DNA of 64,000 nt from Buttiauxella agrestis ATCC 33320 (GCA_024169445.1 JALKFA010000001.1:4898001-4962000), one strand, 5' to 3'. Counted from the first letter of the stretch, positions 20,155-34,935 are shown. The notes: generated by a model from the letters alone, not told the origin. Numbers and translations: made by a program.

Positions 20155-21510
20155 ATGTTGTCTAAATTTAAACGTAATAAACATCAACAACACCTTGCCC
20201 AATTGCCGAAGCTTTCTCAGTCAGTTGATGATGTAAAGACTCTTTTCTCCCCAGCAGATTTCCGTGAAGTTCTGCTGCAAAAAATCGCGAGCGCCACCCG
20301 CCGCATCTGTATTGTTGCTTTATATCTTGAGCAAGATGATGCCGGTAAAGCCGTGCTAAATGCTCTCTACCAGGCCAAGCAACAACGCCCGGAAATTGAA
20401 GTGACCGTTCTGGTGGATTGGCATCGTGCTCAACGAGGCCGCATTGGCGCAGTTGCAACCAACACCAATGCTGACTGGTATCATCGTATGACCGAGGAAT
20501 ATCCCGGCGTAGAAATTCCAGTTTATGGCGTGCCTGTAAATACACGCGAAGCATTAGGTGTTCTACACTTCAAAGGTTTTATTGTTGATGATTGCGTGAT
20601 TTATAGCGGCGCGAGTATTAATGATGTTTATCTGCATCAGCATGACAAATATCGTTATGACCGCTATCAGGTTATCTGTAACCCTCAGCTTTCCGACGTC
20701 ATGTATAACTGGATGCACGAAAATCTGGTGGGTGGTCGTGCAGTACATCGATTAGACAAACAACACAGACCCAAAAGCCCAGAAATCAAAAATGATATCC
20801 GCTTGTTCCGTCAGGAATTACGCGATGCCAGTTTCCATTTTCAGGGCAATGCCGATAACGAGCAACTTGCCGTTACGCCGCTGGTTGGGCTGGGTAAAGC
20901 CAGTCTGCTCAATAAAACTATCTATCATTTAATGCCGTGTACCGAACGCAAGTTGGTTATCTGCACGCCTTATTTCAACCTACCCGCGGTACTGGTACGT
21001 AGCATCATTGAGCTGTTACGCGAAGGAAAACAAGTCGAGATTATTGTCGGTGATAAGACAGCGAATGATTTTTATATTCCAGAAGATCAGCCGTTTAAGA
21101 TAATTGGTGCGTTACCCTATCTTTATGAAATTAATCTTCGCCGTTTCCTGAGTCGCTTACAATACTACGTAAACAGTGGCCAGTTGGTGGTACGTCTGTG
21201 GAAAGATGACGACAATACTTTCCATCTCAAAGGCATGTGGATAGATGATGAGTGGATGCTATTGACGGGTAATAACCTTAACCCGAGAGCATGGCGACTG
21301 GATCTGGAGAATGCGATTCTAATTCATGACCCTAAACAGGAACTGGCTGTACAGCGTGACCATGAATTAGAATTAATCCGTACTCACACGACGGTAGTTC
21401 AACACTATCGTGACCTACAAAGCATCTCGGAATATCCGGAGAAAGTCCGTAAGCTTATCCGCCGCCTGCGTAGAATCCGTATCGACCGCTTGATCAGTCG
21501 CATTCTGTAA
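20155..21510 (+). CDS. pssA: Phosphatidylserine synthase
   Basis: 451 residues, the E. coli length. PssA joins CDP-diacylglycerol and serine to make phosphatidylserine, the precursor of phosphatidylethanolamine. It is a peripheral membrane enzyme of the phospholipase D family. The first HKD motif has His138, Lys140 and Asp145; the second is HLKGMWIDD in the C-terminal half. The very basic C-terminus (RKLIRRLRRIRIDR) suits contact with acidic lipids. A GTG codon directly before the ATG is in frame, but ATG at 20155 is the E. coli start. Confidence 0.98.
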   Translation: MLSKFKRNKHQQHLAQLPKLSQSVDDVKTLFSPADFREVLLQKIASATRRICIVALYLEQDDAGKAVLNALYQAKQQRPEIEVTVLVDWHRAQRGRIGAVATNTNADWYHRMTEEYPGVEIPVYGVPVNTREALGVLHFKGFIVDDCVIYSGASINDVYLHQHDKYRYDRYQVICNPQLSDVMYNWMHENLVGGRAVHRLDKQHRPKSPEIKNDIRLFRQELRDASFHFQGNADNEQLAVTPLVGLGKASLLNKTIYHLMPCTERKLVICTPYFNLPAVLVRSIIELLREGKQVEIIVGDKTANDFYIPEDQPFKIIGALPYLYEINLRRFLSRLQYYVNSGQLVVRLWKDDDNTFHLKGMWIDDEWMLLTGNNLNPRAWRLDLENAILIHDPKQELAVQRDHELELIRTHTTVVQHYRDLQSISEYPEKVRKLIRRLRRIRIDRLISRIL

Positions 21511-21525
21511 TTCATCGCTATATTT

Positions 21526-21553
21526 AAAGCCCTGCTTGCAGGGTTTTTTTATA
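21526..21553 (+). terminator. Terminator of pssA
   Basis: CCCTGCTTGCAGGG stem with a seven-T run, 15 bases after the pssA stop codon. Confidence 0.85.
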
Positions 21554-21568
21554 GCCAGAGGATCATGA

Positions 21569-21892
21569 ATGCAGCGTCTTTTACTCCTTTCGATAGTACT
21601 TCTCAGCGGTTGCAGCCATATGGCGCAAGACCAGTGGCATGGCCAGGACAAAGCACAGCACTTTATCGCATCGGCTATATTATCCGCAGCAGGTAATGAG
21701 TATGGTCAACATCAGGGCTGGAGCGATTCCCGTAGCGCAAATTTCGGTTTCTTATTTTCGGTCAGCCTGGGCGCAACAAAAGAATTCTGGGATAGCCGGC
21801 CCGCTGGAAGTGGATGGAGCTGGAAAGATTTCACATGGGATATAGCCGGTGCCGCCACCGGCTACGCTATCTGGCAACTCGCCAAATATTAA
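21569..21892 (+). CDS. yfiM: Predicted lipoprotein YfiM
   Basis: 107 residues, the E. coli length. A signal peptide ends in the lipobox LLSGC (Cys15), so it is probably anchored in a membrane by lipid. The mature part has several Trp-rich segments (WSWKDFTWD) and a C-terminal hydrophobic stretch. Its function is not known. The stop codon overlaps that of convergent kgtP by four bases. Confidence 0.9.
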   Translation: MQRLLLLSIVLLSGCSHMAQDQWHGQDKAQHFIASAILSAAGNEYGQHQGWSDSRSANFGFLFSVSLGATKEFWDSRPAGSGWSWKDFTWDIAGAATGYAIWQLAKY

Positions 21893-23193
21893 AGTTTGAT
21901 CCCTTTCCCTTTACGGTGCAACAGCAGTGATACCAGGAATGCCACTGCTCCCATCACGGAGACATACCAGAAAAATGCGGTTTCCATTCCTACCGATTTC
22001 AGTGAAAGTGCGACATATTCAGCCGAACCACCAAACAACGCATTCGCTACCGCATAGGACAGGCCAACACCTAATGCTCGAACTTCAGGTGGAAACATTT
22101 CTGCTTTCAAAATACCGCTTATAGAAGTGTAAAAGCCCGCTATCAGCAAAGCTAATATAACGAGACCAAATGCTGCATACGGTGAATTTACGTTTTGCAA
22201 AGCGGTAAGAATAGGTACAGTCATTACTGTAGCAAGGCCACCAAAGCAGAGCATGGAATTACGGCGCCCAATCTTGTCAGATAGCGCACCAAAGAAGGGT
22301 TGTACCAACATAAATATCAACAATGCAAACGTCATTAATGCACTGGCTGTATTGGCGTGCATTCCAGCGGTATTTACTAAATATTTCTGCATATAGGTGG
22401 TGAAAGTGTAGAAGCTTAGCGAACCACCGGCTGTAAATCCAAGAACCATAATAAAAGCACGGCGGTTCTTCCACAGCCCCACCAGGCTACCTGCATCTTT
22501 ATGTTCCCGTGTAGATTTATCTGAGGTCTCATCAAGTGAGCGACGTAAATAGAGAGCAACCACTGCCAGCACGGCACCAAGTGCAAAAGGAATTCTCCAC
22601 CCCCATTCACGTAATTCGCCTTCGCTGAGTATTTGTTGAAGTACAACAACCACCAACAATGCTAAAAGTTGCCCGCCAATAAGCGTTACATATTGAAAAG
22701 ACGCATAAAAACCTTTTCGCCCTTCAATGGCAACTTCACTCATGTAAGTCGCACTCGTGCCGTACTCACCGCCTACGGATAACCCCTGGAATAAACGTGC
22801 CAGCAATAGAAGTGCAGGAGCCCAAGTCCCAATGGTGGAATATCCTGGTAAACAGGCAATTACCAACGAGCCAAAACACATCATGCATACTGAAATCAGC
22901 ATTGAGTTTTTACGCCCATGCTTATCGGCAATGTAACCAAACAGCCAGCCACCAATTGGTCGCATCAAGAACCCTGCTGCAAATACGCCTGCTGTTTGTA
23001 GAAGCTGTGTTGTGTTATTACCTGAGGGGAAAAAGATATGGGCAAAATACAAAGAGCAAAATGAATAAACGTAGAAATCAAACCATTCAACCAGATTCCC
23101 TGATGACGCACCTACAATCGCCCGAATACGCCGGCGCGAATCTGAGCTAGTAATAATAGTTTTATCCTGATGCGTTGTTGTTGCTTCGGTCAC
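21889..23193 (-). CDS. kgtP: Alpha-ketoglutarate permease
   Basis: 434 residues, near E. coli length (432). KgtP is a proton symporter of the major facilitator superfamily, metabolite-H+ symporter branch, with 12 predicted membrane segments. The family loop motif KHGRKNSM and the sequence [17 protein letters not shown] match KgtP closely. It lies between yfiM and the rRNA operon as in E. coli. No operator could be read with confidence in the 212 bases upstream. Confidence 0.96.
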   Translation of the reverse strand: MTEATTTHQDKTIITSSDSRRRIRAIVGASSGNLVEWFDFYVYSFCSLYFAHIFFPSGNNTTQLLQTAGVFAAGFLMRPIGGWLFGYIADKHGRKNSMLISVCMMCFGSLVIACLPGYSTIGTWAPALLLLARLFQGLSVGGEYGTSATYMSEVAIEGRKGFYASFQYVTLIGGQLLALLVVVVLQQILSEGELREWGWRIPFALGAVLAVVALYLRRSLDETSDKSTREHKDAGSLVGLWKNRRAFIMVLGFTAGGSLSFYTFTTYMQKYLVNTAGMHANTASALMTFALLIFMLVQPFFGALSDKIGRRNSMLCFGGLATVMTVPILTALQNVNSPYAAFGLVILALLIAGFYTSISGILKAEMFPPEVRALGVGLSYAVANALFGGSAEYVALSLKSVGMETAFFWYVSVMGAVAFLVSLLLHRKGKGIKL

Positions 23194-23363
23194 TTTATTA
23201 ATCTCCTGTCTTCCTGAATCGGAACAAATTCCACAGATCCAGTAAAGCAGGTGGTAATGCAGATGTTATATAGAATTATCTGGTATTGATGTTGCAGTGC
23301 CAAAAACTGTGAACAAGCTAATCTTTTGGATTTCTGTTGAGGAATTTCATAAATCGCAGACAG

Positions 23364-23397
23364 CAAAAATCCCTGTACGTCAGTACAGGGCTTTTTG
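23364..23397 (-). terminator. Terminator of the rRNA operon
   Basis: CCCTGTAC-GTCA-GTACAGGG, a perfect 8-base stem, followed on the minus strand by ATTTTTGC. It lies 15 bases after the 5S gene. Confidence 0.88.
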
Positions 23398-23405
23398 CTT
23401 AATTG

Positions 23406-23525
23406 GAGCCTGGCAGTTCCCTACTCTCGCATGGGGAGACCCCACACTACCATCGGCGCTACGGCGTTTCACTTCTGAGTTCGGCATGGGGTCAGGTGGG
23501 ACCACCGCGCTAGTGCCGCCAGGCA
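23406..23525 (-). rRNA. rrf: 5S ribosomal RNA
   Basis: 120 bases. The minus strand begins TGCCTGGCGGC and ends with its complement GCCAGGCTC, and contains CCATGCCGAACTCAG, all features of enterobacterial 5S rRNA. Last gene of the operon. Confidence 0.97.
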
Positions 23526-23581
23526 TATTCTGTTTTGTTAACCGTTGTGTTATCCACACAACCATCAACTTAATCTCGGTT

Positions 23582-23593
23582 CAAGCTGAAAAT
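23582..23593 (-). other. 23S processing stem, 3' arm
   Basis: CAAGCTGAAAAT here pairs with ATTTTCAGCTTG at 26659-26670 in the spacer before 23S. The two arms flank the whole 23S gene and would form the long duplex that RNase III cuts. Confidence 0.7.
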
Positions 23594-23634
23594 CAAATGT
23601 CATAGTCTCTCAACCAAAACACCTTCGGTGTTGT

Positions 23635-26543
<2,909 letters not shown>

Positions 26544-26658
26544 TCACAACCCGAAGATGTCTCGTAAGACACAATCGTATGTTGCGAAAATTTGAGAGAC
26601 TCGAACATATCGTATTCCCATTCCTTATTACGGAGGAATGAGACGACATGTCGTTTCA

Positions 26659-26690
26659 ATTTTCAGCTTGTTCCGGATTTTTAAAGAGCA
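26659..26690 (-). promoter_or_regulatory. Spacer boxA and 23S processing stem, 5' arm
   Basis: TGCTCTTTAAAAA (26690-26678) is the boxA antitermination element found between tRNA and 23S genes. Next to it, 26659-26670 is the 5' arm that pairs with 23582-23593 across the 23S gene. Confidence 0.7.
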
Positions 26691-26761
26691 ATATCTCAAA
26701 CGTGACTCGAAAGTCAGTTTTGAGATATTCGGTGATAATGTCTTTCACACATTATCGGAGA

Positions 26762-26837
26762 TGGCGTCCCCAAGGGGATTCGAACCCCTGTTACAGCCGT
26801 GAAAGGGCAGTGTCCTGGGCCTCTAGACGATGGGGAC
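26762..26837 (-). tRNA. gltT: tRNA-Glu, anticodon UUC
   Basis: 76 bases including CCA encoded at the 3' end. The acceptor stem GTCCCCA / TGGGGAC pairs fully, and the T-loop reads GGTTCGAAT. The anticodon is at 26803-26801. It lies in the 16S-23S spacer, as in E. coli rrnB, rrnC, rrnE and rrnG. The gene symbol depends on operon naming and is only a suggestion. Confidence 0.97.
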
Positions 26838-26883
26838 ACGAATAATCCTTTGCAGGATATCGCTTTTTGCTCATTTACTTTCA

Positions 26884-26904
26884 TCAGACAATCTGTGTGA
26901 GCAC
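26884..26904 (-). other. 16S processing stem, 3' arm
   Basis: TCAGACAATCTGTGTGAGCAC is the near-perfect complement (20 of 21, one wobble) of the leader segment at 28612-28632. The pair brackets 16S rRNA and is the expected RNase III site. Confidence 0.75.
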
Positions 26905-26927
26905 TACGCAAGTTCGTATCTTTTAGG

Positions 26928-28467
<1,540 letters not shown>

Positions 28468-28611
28468 AAAGCTTGATTTGCTTCAACTCGTGAAGCGGTG
28501 CTCAAAAATTAACTTTCGTAATAATTCACTTAAATGAATTACTGCTTGGTCACTCTTCAAGACTTGATATTTTTTTGATACCCGAAGGTATCTGAGATAT
28601 CAATCCTGCGA

Positions 28612-28650
28612 GTGCCCACACAGATTGTCTGATAAATTGTTAAAGAGCAG
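28612..28650 (-). promoter_or_regulatory. rRNA leader boxA and 16S processing stem, 5' arm
   Basis: CTGCTCTTTAACAA (28650-28637) is the leader boxA that loads the NusB/NusE antitermination complex. 28632-28612 is the 5' arm of the 16S processing duplex. Confidence 0.8.
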
Positions 28651-28688
28651 TGAGTCAGGCGCTTTCGCTTGCTAACTCGAGGTGGCGT

Positions 28689-28716
28689 ATATTACGCTTT
28701 CCTCTTTCAGAGTCAA
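28689..28716 (-). promoter_or_regulatory. rRNA promoter P2
   Basis: TTGACT (28716-28711), 16 bases, TAATAT (28694-28689). Matches the rrn P2 layout, about 220 bases before mature 16S. Confidence 0.82.
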
Positions 28717-28787
28717 GCGTTTATTTTCGCTTTTCATCTGGCTGACGGGCCGGTTTGTAAGCCGTTGTGCCGTGTCAGTGGAGGCGC

Positions 28788-28857
28788 AGTATAGGGATTT
28801 TCTGGGAGCTGACAAGTATAAAATTCAAAAAACTTATCGTTAGCTCAACTTTTAATC
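28788..28857 (-). promoter_or_regulatory. rRNA promoter P1 with AT-rich UP element
   Basis: TTGTCA (28815-28810), 16 bases, TATACT (28793-28788), then a GC-rich discriminator GCGCCTCC. The 40 bases upstream are almost all A and T, like the UP element that binds the alpha subunit. P1 is the growth-rate and ppGpp-controlled promoter. P1 and P2 together account for the 470-base gap between 16S and clpB. Confidence 0.85.
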
Positions 28858-28895
28858 ATAACGCAATCGAGAGATACAATATCGCCTGGTTTTTA

Positions 28896-28926
28896 AACAA
28901 AAACGAGCCCCGGAGGGCTCGTTTTA
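28896..28926 (-). terminator. Terminator of clpB
   Basis: AACGAGCCC / GGGCTCGTT stem with a short loop, followed on the minus strand by a T-rich run, just after the clpB stop. Confidence 0.85.
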
Positions 28927-28939
28927 TCTTTTTTGTGAC

Positions 28940-31513
28940 TTACTGCACTGCCACAATATGATTGTCTTTTACTTCCAGATGAACTGCTTTCCCTGGAATC
29001 AGCTCACCTGAGAGGATTTGCTGAGCCAGCGGGTTCTCTATTTGCTGCTGGATAGCACGTTTCAATGGTCTTGCACCATATACCGGGTCGTAACCATTCT
29101 CGCTAAGCAGCTTCAACGCATCTTCAGAGATAGTGACTTCATAGCCACGCTCTTCAAGGCGTTTATACAAACGCTGCAACTGAATCTGCGCAATAGAAGC
29201 AATATGTTTCTCACCCAGCGGATGGAATACCACGACTTCATCTATACGGTTAACAAACTCTGGGCGGAAGTTCTGGCTGACAACACCAAGAATCAGATCC
29301 TTCATATGACCGTAGTCCAACGCACCGAAGCGCTCCTGAATTAAGTCAGAGCCCAGGTTAGACGTCATAATTACAACCGTATTACGGAAGTCGACAGTTC
29401 TCCCCTGCCCGTCAGTCAAACGCCCGTCGTCCAGCACCTGCAATAAAATGTTGAACACATCCGGGTGTGCCTTCTCTACTTCATCCAAAAGAATGACAGA
29501 GTAAGGGCGACGACGAACCGCTTCAGTCAGGTAGCCACCTTCTTCATAACCGACGTAGCCTGGAGGTGCACCGACTAAACGAGATACGGAGTGTTTTTCC
29601 ATAAACTCGGACATATCGATACGCACCATTGCGTCATCGCTATCAAACATAAAGTTTGCCAGCGTTTTGCACAGCTCAGTTTTACCCACGCCCGTTGGCC
29701 CAAGGAATAAGAACGAACCAATTGGGCGATTCGGGTCAGACAAACCGGCACGGCTACGGCGAATTGCGTTTGAAACGGCTTCAACAGCTTCATTCTGCCC
29801 GATAACACGGGTATGAAGTTGTTGTTCCATACGCAGCAGTTTCTCGCGTTCACCTTCAAGCATGCGAGCCACAGGAATCCCCGTCCAACGCGCCAGCACT
29901 TCCGCAATTTCTGCATCAGTAACTTTGTTACGCAGCAGACGCATGGTTTTCCCTTCACTCTGACTTGCCGCTGCAAGCTGTTTCTCAAGCTCCGGTATTT
30001 TCCCGTATTGCAGCTCAGACATTCGCGCCAGGTCGCCTGCACGGCGCGCCTGCTCAATGGCGATTTTTGCCTGCTCTAACTCAGCCTTAATCGTCTGCGT
30101 ACCAGAAAGTGACGCTTTTTCAGCTTTCCACTCTTCTTCCAGCACTGAATATTCACGCTCTTTCTGCCCTAATTCGTCTTCAAGCATACTCAAACGTTTC
30201 TGGCTGGCTTCGTCTGACTCTTTCTTCAATGCCTGCTGTTCCAGTTTGAGCTGGATGATACGGCGGTCAAGACGGTCGAGCTCTTCTGGTTTCGAGTCAA
30301 TCTGCATACGGATGCTGGAAGCCGCTTCGTCAATCAAGTCGATGGCTTTATCCGGCAACTGACGATCGGCAATGTAGCGATGCGACAGCATTGCCGCCGC
30401 CACAATAGCCGGGTCAGTAATCTGTACATGGTGATGCAGTTCGTAACGCTCTTTCAACCCACGCAAAATAGCGATAGTGTCTTCGACAGAAGGCTCGGCA
30501 ACGAACACTTTCTGGAAGCGACGCTCAAGCGCGGCATCCTTTTCTATATACTGGCGATATTCATCCAGCGTTGTCGCCCCGACGCAGTGCAGTTCACCTC
30601 GAGCCAAGGCTGGCTTGAGCATGTTACCCGCATCCATAGCGCCATCCGCTTTACCCGCGCCAACCATGGTGTGCAATTCATCGATAAACAGAATGACATT
30701 ACCTTCCTGCTTAGAAAGGTCATTCAGTACACCTTTAAGACGCTCTTCAAATTCACCACGATATTTCGCACCGGCTACCAGCGAACCCATATCCAGCGCT
30801 AACACCCGACGGCCTTTTAGCCCCTCAGGCACTTCACCATTAATGATGCGCTGCGCCAAACCTTCAACAATGGCCGTTTTACCAACGCCTGGTTCACCAA
30901 TAAGTACGGGATTGTTTTTGGTACGGCGCTGCAATACCTGAATAGTGCGACGAATTTCTTCATCACGACCGATAACGGGATCAAGCTTGCCCTGTTCCGC
31001 ACGCTCGGTCAGATCGACAGTATATTTTTTCAATGCCTGACGTTGATCTTCGGCACCCTGGTCGTTCACGTTTTCGCCTCCACGCATTTGCTCAATTGCT
31101 GCTGTCACATTTGCCGTGGTAGCACCCGCTGATTTCAGTAAATCTGTTAATGTTCCGCGTGATTCAAGTGCTGCCAGAACAAATAACTCTGACGAAATGA
31201 AGTTGTCATTTCGTTTTTGCGCCAGTTTGTCACATAGATTCAATACACGAACTAAATCCTGCGAAGGCTGAACATCACCGCCCGTGCCTTCAACTTGTGG
31301 TAAACGGCTTAAAGCTTGCTCAATATCGGTACGCAACTTGCCAGCGTTGACGCCAGCTGAAGTCAGTAAAGGACGTACGGATCCACCTTCCTGATTGAGC
31401 AGTGCGCTCATCAAGTGAAGAGGTTCGATAAATTGGTTGTCGTGCCCGAGAGCTAAGGATTGGGCATCGGCGAGAGCAAGCTGGAATTTATTAGTAAGAC
31501 GATCCAGACGCAT
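28940..31513 (-). CDS. clpB: Protein disaggregase ClpB
   Basis: 857 residues from [18 protein letters not shown], the E. coli length. ClpB is a hexameric AAA+ chaperone that, with DnaK, pulls proteins out of aggregates after heat stress. The N-domain is residues 1-145; the first Walker A GEPGVGKT is at about 206-213, the coiled-coil M-domain at about 400-525, and the second Walker A GPTGVGKT at about 605-612. Four more upstream codons are in frame, but the E. coli start is used. A sigma-32 promoter lies upstream. Confidence 0.98.
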   Translation of the reverse strand: MRLDRLTNKFQLALADAQSLALGHDNQFIEPLHLMSALLNQEGGSVRPLLTSAGVNAGKLRTDIEQALSRLPQVEGTGGDVQPSQDLVRVLNLCDKLAQKRNDNFISSELFVLAALESRGTLTDLLKSAGATTANVTAAIEQMRGGENVNDQGAEDQRQALKKYTVDLTERAEQGKLDPVIGRDEEIRRTIQVLQRRTKNNPVLIGEPGVGKTAIVEGLAQRIINGEVPEGLKGRRVLALDMGSLVAGAKYRGEFEERLKGVLNDLSKQEGNVILFIDELHTMVGAGKADGAMDAGNMLKPALARGELHCVGATTLDEYRQYIEKDAALERRFQKVFVAEPSVEDTIAILRGLKERYELHHHVQITDPAIVAAAMLSHRYIADRQLPDKAIDLIDEAASSIRMQIDSKPEELDRLDRRIIQLKLEQQALKKESDEASQKRLSMLEDELGQKEREYSVLEEEWKAEKASLSGTQTIKAELEQAKIAIEQARRAGDLARMSELQYGKIPELEKQLAAASQSEGKTMRLLRNKVTDAEIAEVLARWTGIPVARMLEGEREKLLRMEQQLHTRVIGQNEAVEAVSNAIRRSRAGLSDPNRPIGSFLFLGPTGVGKTELCKTLANFMFDSDDAMVRIDMSEFMEKHSVSRLVGAPPGYVGYEEGGYLTEAVRRRPYSVILLDEVEKAHPDVFNILLQVLDDGRLTDGQGRTVDFRNTVVIMTSNLGSDLIQERFGALDYGHMKDLILGVVSQNFRPEFVNRIDEVVVFHPLGEKHIASIAQIQLQRLYKRLEERGYEVTISEDALKLLSENGYDPVYGARPLKRAIQQQIENPLAQQILSGELIPGKAVHLEVKDNHIVAVQ

Positions 31514-31553
31514 AACTCCTCCCATATACAGGTCAAATTTGCTACTGGAGATT

Positions 31554-31581
31554 AAATGAGGTCATCCCTCAATTATTCAAG
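31554..31581 (-). promoter_or_regulatory. Sigma-32 heat-shock promoter of clpB
   Basis: CTTGAA (31581-31576), 14 bases, CCTCATTT (31561-31554). It matches the heat-shock consensus and lies 40 bases before the clpB ATG. Confidence 0.85.
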
Positions 31582-31643
31582 GTTAATGACCTGAAATATT
31601 TGAAGCGTTAATTACCCGCACTGGATCGTCTTGATTCAATAGG

Positions 31644-32375
31644 TTATATCAGCCAAATGAAACTTGCCATACGGCCTGTGGTTCTGTCGCGTCGATATGA
31701 GAAAAAATCACCCGCTTCGCTGTAGGTACAACGATCGCCGCCATAAACATGGTTAATGCCTACTGCAGACAAACGCTGACGAGCCAGGGTGTAGATGTCA
31801 GCAATGTATTTTTCCCCTGACGGGCGAAAAGCACTATCAGCATGAATGTCTTTAGCCATAAACGCTTCACGCACTTCAGGGCCAACTTCAAATGCATTAG
31901 GACCAATAGCCGGGCCAAGCCACGCCATAATGTTTTCTGGCGCATCTTTAAAACAAGCCACAGTTTCTTCAATAACGCCTTCGCACAAGCCACGCCATCC
32001 AGCATGAGCAGCCGCAACTTCGGTTCCAGCCTTATTACAGAATAGCACTGGCAGACAATCTGCTGTCATTACCGCACAAACCGTACCCGCTGTTGCGCTA
32101 TAAGAAGCGTCTGCACGTTTTGACAAATAAGGTTCGCCAGTAAGTTTTAACACGTCTGTACCGTGCACTTGCTCTAGCCAAACCGGTTTTGAAGGCAAGC
32201 CGGCAGTGCTATAAAACATGCGACGGTTTTCTTCGACATCATCCAGGTTATCACCGCAGTGAGCCCCCAGATTAAGCGAGTCGTAAGGCGGTTGACTTAC
32301 ACCGCCAATACGTGTCGAACTGCACGCGGCAACCCCTTCAGGAAGCGGCCAATGCGGGATGATCAGTTTGCTCAT
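31644..32375 (-). CDS. pgeF: Peptidoglycan editing factor / purine nucleoside phosphorylase PgeF (YfiH)
   Basis: 243 residues, the E. coli length. PgeF belongs to the YfiH/LACC1 family. In E. coli it keeps L-serine out of the peptidoglycan stem peptide; some relatives act on purine nucleosides or phenols. Conserved zinc-binding residues lie in EQVHGTD, TADCLPVLF and AAHAGWRG. Its start overlaps the end of rluD by four bases, so the pair is co-translated, and clpB follows downstream with its own promoter. Confidence 0.94.
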   Translation of the reverse strand: MSKLIIPHWPLPEGVAACSSTRIGGVSQPPYDSLNLGAHCGDNLDDVEENRRMFYSTAGLPSKPVWLEQVHGTDVLKLTGEPYLSKRADASYSATAGTVCAVMTADCLPVLFCNKAGTEVAAAHAGWRGLCEGVIEETVACFKDAPENIMAWLGPAIGPNAFEVGPEVREAFMAKDIHADSAFRPSGEKYIADIYTLARQRLSAVGINHVYGGDRCTYSEAGDFFSYRRDRTTGRMASFIWLI

Positions 32376-33352
32376 AGCCAGTCCAGTTGATCCTTATGGA
32401 TTTCCGTATCAGCACGCAGCGCTTCAATCAGCTCAACCATATCCTGAGGGATTGGCGCATGCCATTCCATCAACATACCGCTGATTGGATGATGAAGACG
32501 CAACATGGTTGCATGCAGAGCCTGGCGGTCAAACTTACGCAGCACGCTGACAAACTCTTCTGACGCACCTTTTGGTGGACGCGGGCGGCCACCGTACAGC
32601 TGATCGCCAACCAATGGATGAGTGATATGCGCCATGTGAACACGAATCTGGTGAGTACGGCCCGTTTCCAGACGCAGACGCAGACGCGTATGCACACGGA
32701 AATGTTCCATGATTCGATAATGCGTCACCGCAGGTTTCCCCATCGGATGCACAGCCATATGAGTACGCTTAGTCGAATGTCGACTGATAGGTTCTTCAAC
32801 CGTGCCACCTGCCGTCATATGACCAATGGCAACCGCTTCATATTCACGCGTGATTTCACGTAATTGCAAAGCCTCAACCAGGTGAGTTTGCGCAGGAACG
32901 GTTTTCGCCACGACCATCAAACCCGTCGTGTCTTTATCCAGACGATGCACAATGCCCGCACGTGGAACATCAACAATCGGCGGATAGTAATGCAGAAGCG
33001 CATTCAGTACGGTCCCGTCAGGATTACCCGCACCAGGATGCACAACGAAATCACGCGGCTTGTTAATCACCAAAATATCGTCATCTTCATAAACGATATT
33101 GAGCGGGATATCTTGTGGTTCCCAGCGCACATCCTCTTCGATTTCAGCATTGATAGTGACAGCTTCACCACCCAATACTTTTTCTTTCGGTTTGTCGCTA
33201 ATATTGCCATTGACCAGCACGCGCCGGTCAAGAATCCATTCTTTTATACGCGAACGTGAATAATCAGGGAACAATTCGGCCAAAGCTTGATCTAAGCGTT
33301 GACCGAGTTGCGATTCGGATACTGTTGCGTTGAGTTGTACTAGTTGTGCCAT
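32372..33352 (-). CDS. rluD: 23S rRNA pseudouridine synthase RluD
   Basis: 326 residues, the E. coli length. RluD makes pseudouridines 1911, 1915 and 1917 in helix 69 of 23S rRNA, which are important for subunit joining and termination. An S4 RNA-binding domain occupies about residues 18-75. The catalytic Asp139 sits in HRLDKDTTGLMVVAK. It is divergent from bamD across 130 bases, as in E. coli. Confidence 0.97.
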   Translation of the reverse strand: MAQLVQLNATVSESQLGQRLDQALAELFPDYSRSRIKEWILDRRVLVNGNISDKPKEKVLGGEAVTINAEIEEDVRWEPQDIPLNIVYEDDDILVINKPRDFVVHPGAGNPDGTVLNALLHYYPPIVDVPRAGIVHRLDKDTTGLMVVAKTVPAQTHLVEALQLREITREYEAVAIGHMTAGGTVEEPISRHSTKRTHMAVHPMGKPAVTHYRIMEHFRVHTRLRLRLETGRTHQIRVHMAHITHPLVGDQLYGGRPRPPKGASEEFVSVLRKFDRQALHATMLRLHHPISGMLMEWHAPIPQDMVELIEALRADTEIHKDQLDWL

Positions 33353-33482
33353 AGACAGCTTCTTCGTTAACGTTGGGTTTTACGGCAATGCCGTTTAATA
33401 TAGTGTGCTATTGTAGCTGGTCTTTATCGGGAGCTGGTATTGAGAGCCTCCCGGATAACATTCTGAGGAAAGTCAAAACGTC

Positions 33483-34220
33483 ATGACGCGTATGAAATAT
33501 CTGGTGGCAGCAGCCACGTTGAGCCTGGCTTTGGCTGGTTGCTCCAGTTCCAAGGATGAGGTTCCTGATAGTCCACCTTCCGAGATTTATGCGACTGCCC
33601 AACAAAAGTTGCAGGACGGTAACTTTAAAGCGGCGATAACGCAACTGGAAGCGCTGGATAACCGTTATCCGTTCGGGCCATACTCGCAGCAAGTGCAGTT
33701 AGATCTTATTTACGCTTACTACAAGAATGCTGACTTGCCACTGGCTCAGGCAGCTATTGACCGCTTTATGCGCCTAAATCCTACCCATCCAAACATCGAC
33801 TACGTACTTTACATGCGCGGTCTGACGGACATGGCACTGGATGATAGCGCATTACAAGGGTTCTTTGGCGTAGATCGTTCAGACCGAGATCCTGCACACG
33901 CGCGTGATGCTTTCAAAGATTTCTCTAAGCTGGTTCGAGGTTACCCGAACAGCCAGTATGTCACCGATGCCAGCAAGCGCCTGGTGTTCCTGAAAGATCG
34001 TTTAGCGAAATATGAGCTTTCCGTCGCGCAATACTACACTAAACGCGGCGCGTGGGTTGCAGTAGTTAACCGTGTTGAAGGAATGCTGCGTGATTTCCCT
34101 GATACCCAGGCTACACGTGATGGTCTGAAGTTGATGGAAAATGCCTACCGTGAAATGCAAATGCCGGCTCAAGCCGAAAAAGTTGCAAAAATTATCGCGG
34201 CCAACGGCAATACCAACTGA
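33483..34220 (+). CDS. bamD: Outer membrane protein assembly factor BamD
   Basis: 245 residues, the E. coli length. BamD is an essential lipoprotein of the BAM machine that inserts beta-barrel proteins in the outer membrane. A signal peptide ends in LALAGC with lipid-carrying Cys20. Five TPR repeats follow. The start has an in-frame ATG three codons later, but 33483 follows GAGGAAAG and matches relatives. A terminator hairpin follows the gene. Confidence 0.97.
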   Translation: MTRMKYLVAAATLSLALAGCSSSKDEVPDSPPSEIYATAQQKLQDGNFKAAITQLEALDNRYPFGPYSQQVQLDLIYAYYKNADLPLAQAAIDRFMRLNPTHPNIDYVLYMRGLTDMALDDSALQGFFGVDRSDRDPAHARDAFKDFSKLVRGYPNSQYVTDASKRLVFLKDRLAKYELSVAQYYTKRGAWVAVVNRVEGMLRDFPDTQATRDGLKLMENAYREMQMPAQAEKVAKIIAANGNTN

Positions 34221-34238
34221 TTACCCGAGATGAAAAAC

Positions 34239-34270
34239 AAAATGGCAGCCAACTGGCTGCCATTTTTATT
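34239..34270 (+). terminator. Terminator of bamD
   Basis: AAAATGGCAGCC-AACT-GGCTGCCATTTTT: a 12-base perfect stem with a T-run, 19 bases after the bamD stop. Confidence 0.9.
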
Positions 34271-34413
34271 GCCTGAAAACACCAAACTGAAACGGTTTAG
34301 CGTCAGGTCATCCAATCAAATATGGACGCTATTCTTAAGTTCCACAAGCTTTAAAAACAGAGATCCTGTCCTGCCTCACAAAAAGGGTTTACTGACAAAA
34401 AGTGACAAAATAG

Positions 34414-34455
34414 TGTGATATACATCACACATTTTGACATTCAGAAAGGTATGCT
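34414..34455 (+). promoter_or_regulatory. CRP site and promoter of raiA
   Basis: TGTGA-TATACA-TCACA (34414-34429) is a perfect CRP-cAMP core. TATGCT at 34450-34455 could be the -10, which puts the CRP centre about 41 bases before the start, the class II position. Activation by CRP fits the stationary-phase role of RaiA. Confidence 0.7.
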
Positions 34456-34491
34456 GGAGTTACCAAGACGGGAAAGACAAGAGGTAACTTT

Positions 34492-34830
34492 ATGACAATG
34501 AACATTACCAGCAAGCAAATGGAAATCACCCCAGCTATTCGTCAGCACGTCGCAGACCGTCTAACTAAACTGGACAAGTGGCAAACTCATCTAATTAACC
34601 CACACATTGTTTTGTCCAAAGAACCGAAAGGTTTCGTGGCTGATGCCACCATTAATACGCCAAACGGCCAGCTCGTAGCGAGCGCTAAACACGATGATAT
34701 GTATACGGCTATCAACGATTTGATTAACAAACTGGAGCGGCAGTTGAATAAAGTGCAACACAAAGGTGAAGCGCGTCGCACAGCAGGCTCAGTGAAAGAC
34801 GTTGCTATCGCGGAAATTGAAGAAGAGTAA
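34492..34830 (+). CDS. raiA: Ribosome-associated inhibitor RaiA (protein Y)
   Basis: 112 residues (E. coli 113). RaiA binds between the A and P sites of resting 70S ribosomes, stops translation and blocks 100S dimer formation. The start [20 protein letters not shown] and the basic helix [18 protein letters not shown] match the family. The acidic C-terminus (VAIAEIEEE) is a little shorter than in E. coli. An upstream CRP site is present. Confidence 0.97.
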   Translation: MTMNITSKQMEITPAIRQHVADRLTKLDKWQTHLINPHIVLSKEPKGFVADATINTPNGQLVASAKHDDMYTAINDLINKLERQLNKVQHKGEARRTAGSVKDVAIAEIEEE

Positions 34831-34853
34831 ATTTTAGCTTTATCAATCACACC

Positions 34854-34879
34854 AACGCGCCTCCGGGCGCGTTTTTTAT
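34854..34879 (+). terminator. Terminator of raiA
   Basis: AACGCGCC / GGCGCGTT stem with a six-T run. Its T-run runs straight into the TTGACA of the pheL promoter, so end and start of neighbouring transcripts abut. Confidence 0.88.
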
Positions 34880-34908
34880 TGACAGAGCGAAAACAGAGCG
34901 AGTACCTT
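34879..34908 (+). promoter_or_regulatory. Promoter of pheL-pheA
   Basis: TTGACA (34879-34884) is a perfect -35. GTACCT/TACCTT about 17-18 bases on is a weak -10. The position just before the leader peptide supports it. Confidence 0.6.
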
Positions 34909-34935
34909 ACTTGTCTGACTTATCAGGAACCAACC

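Noticed and set aside
23194-23363. Region between kgtP and the rRNA terminator
   Set aside because: No gene or clear operator was found; probably only the kgtP promoter.
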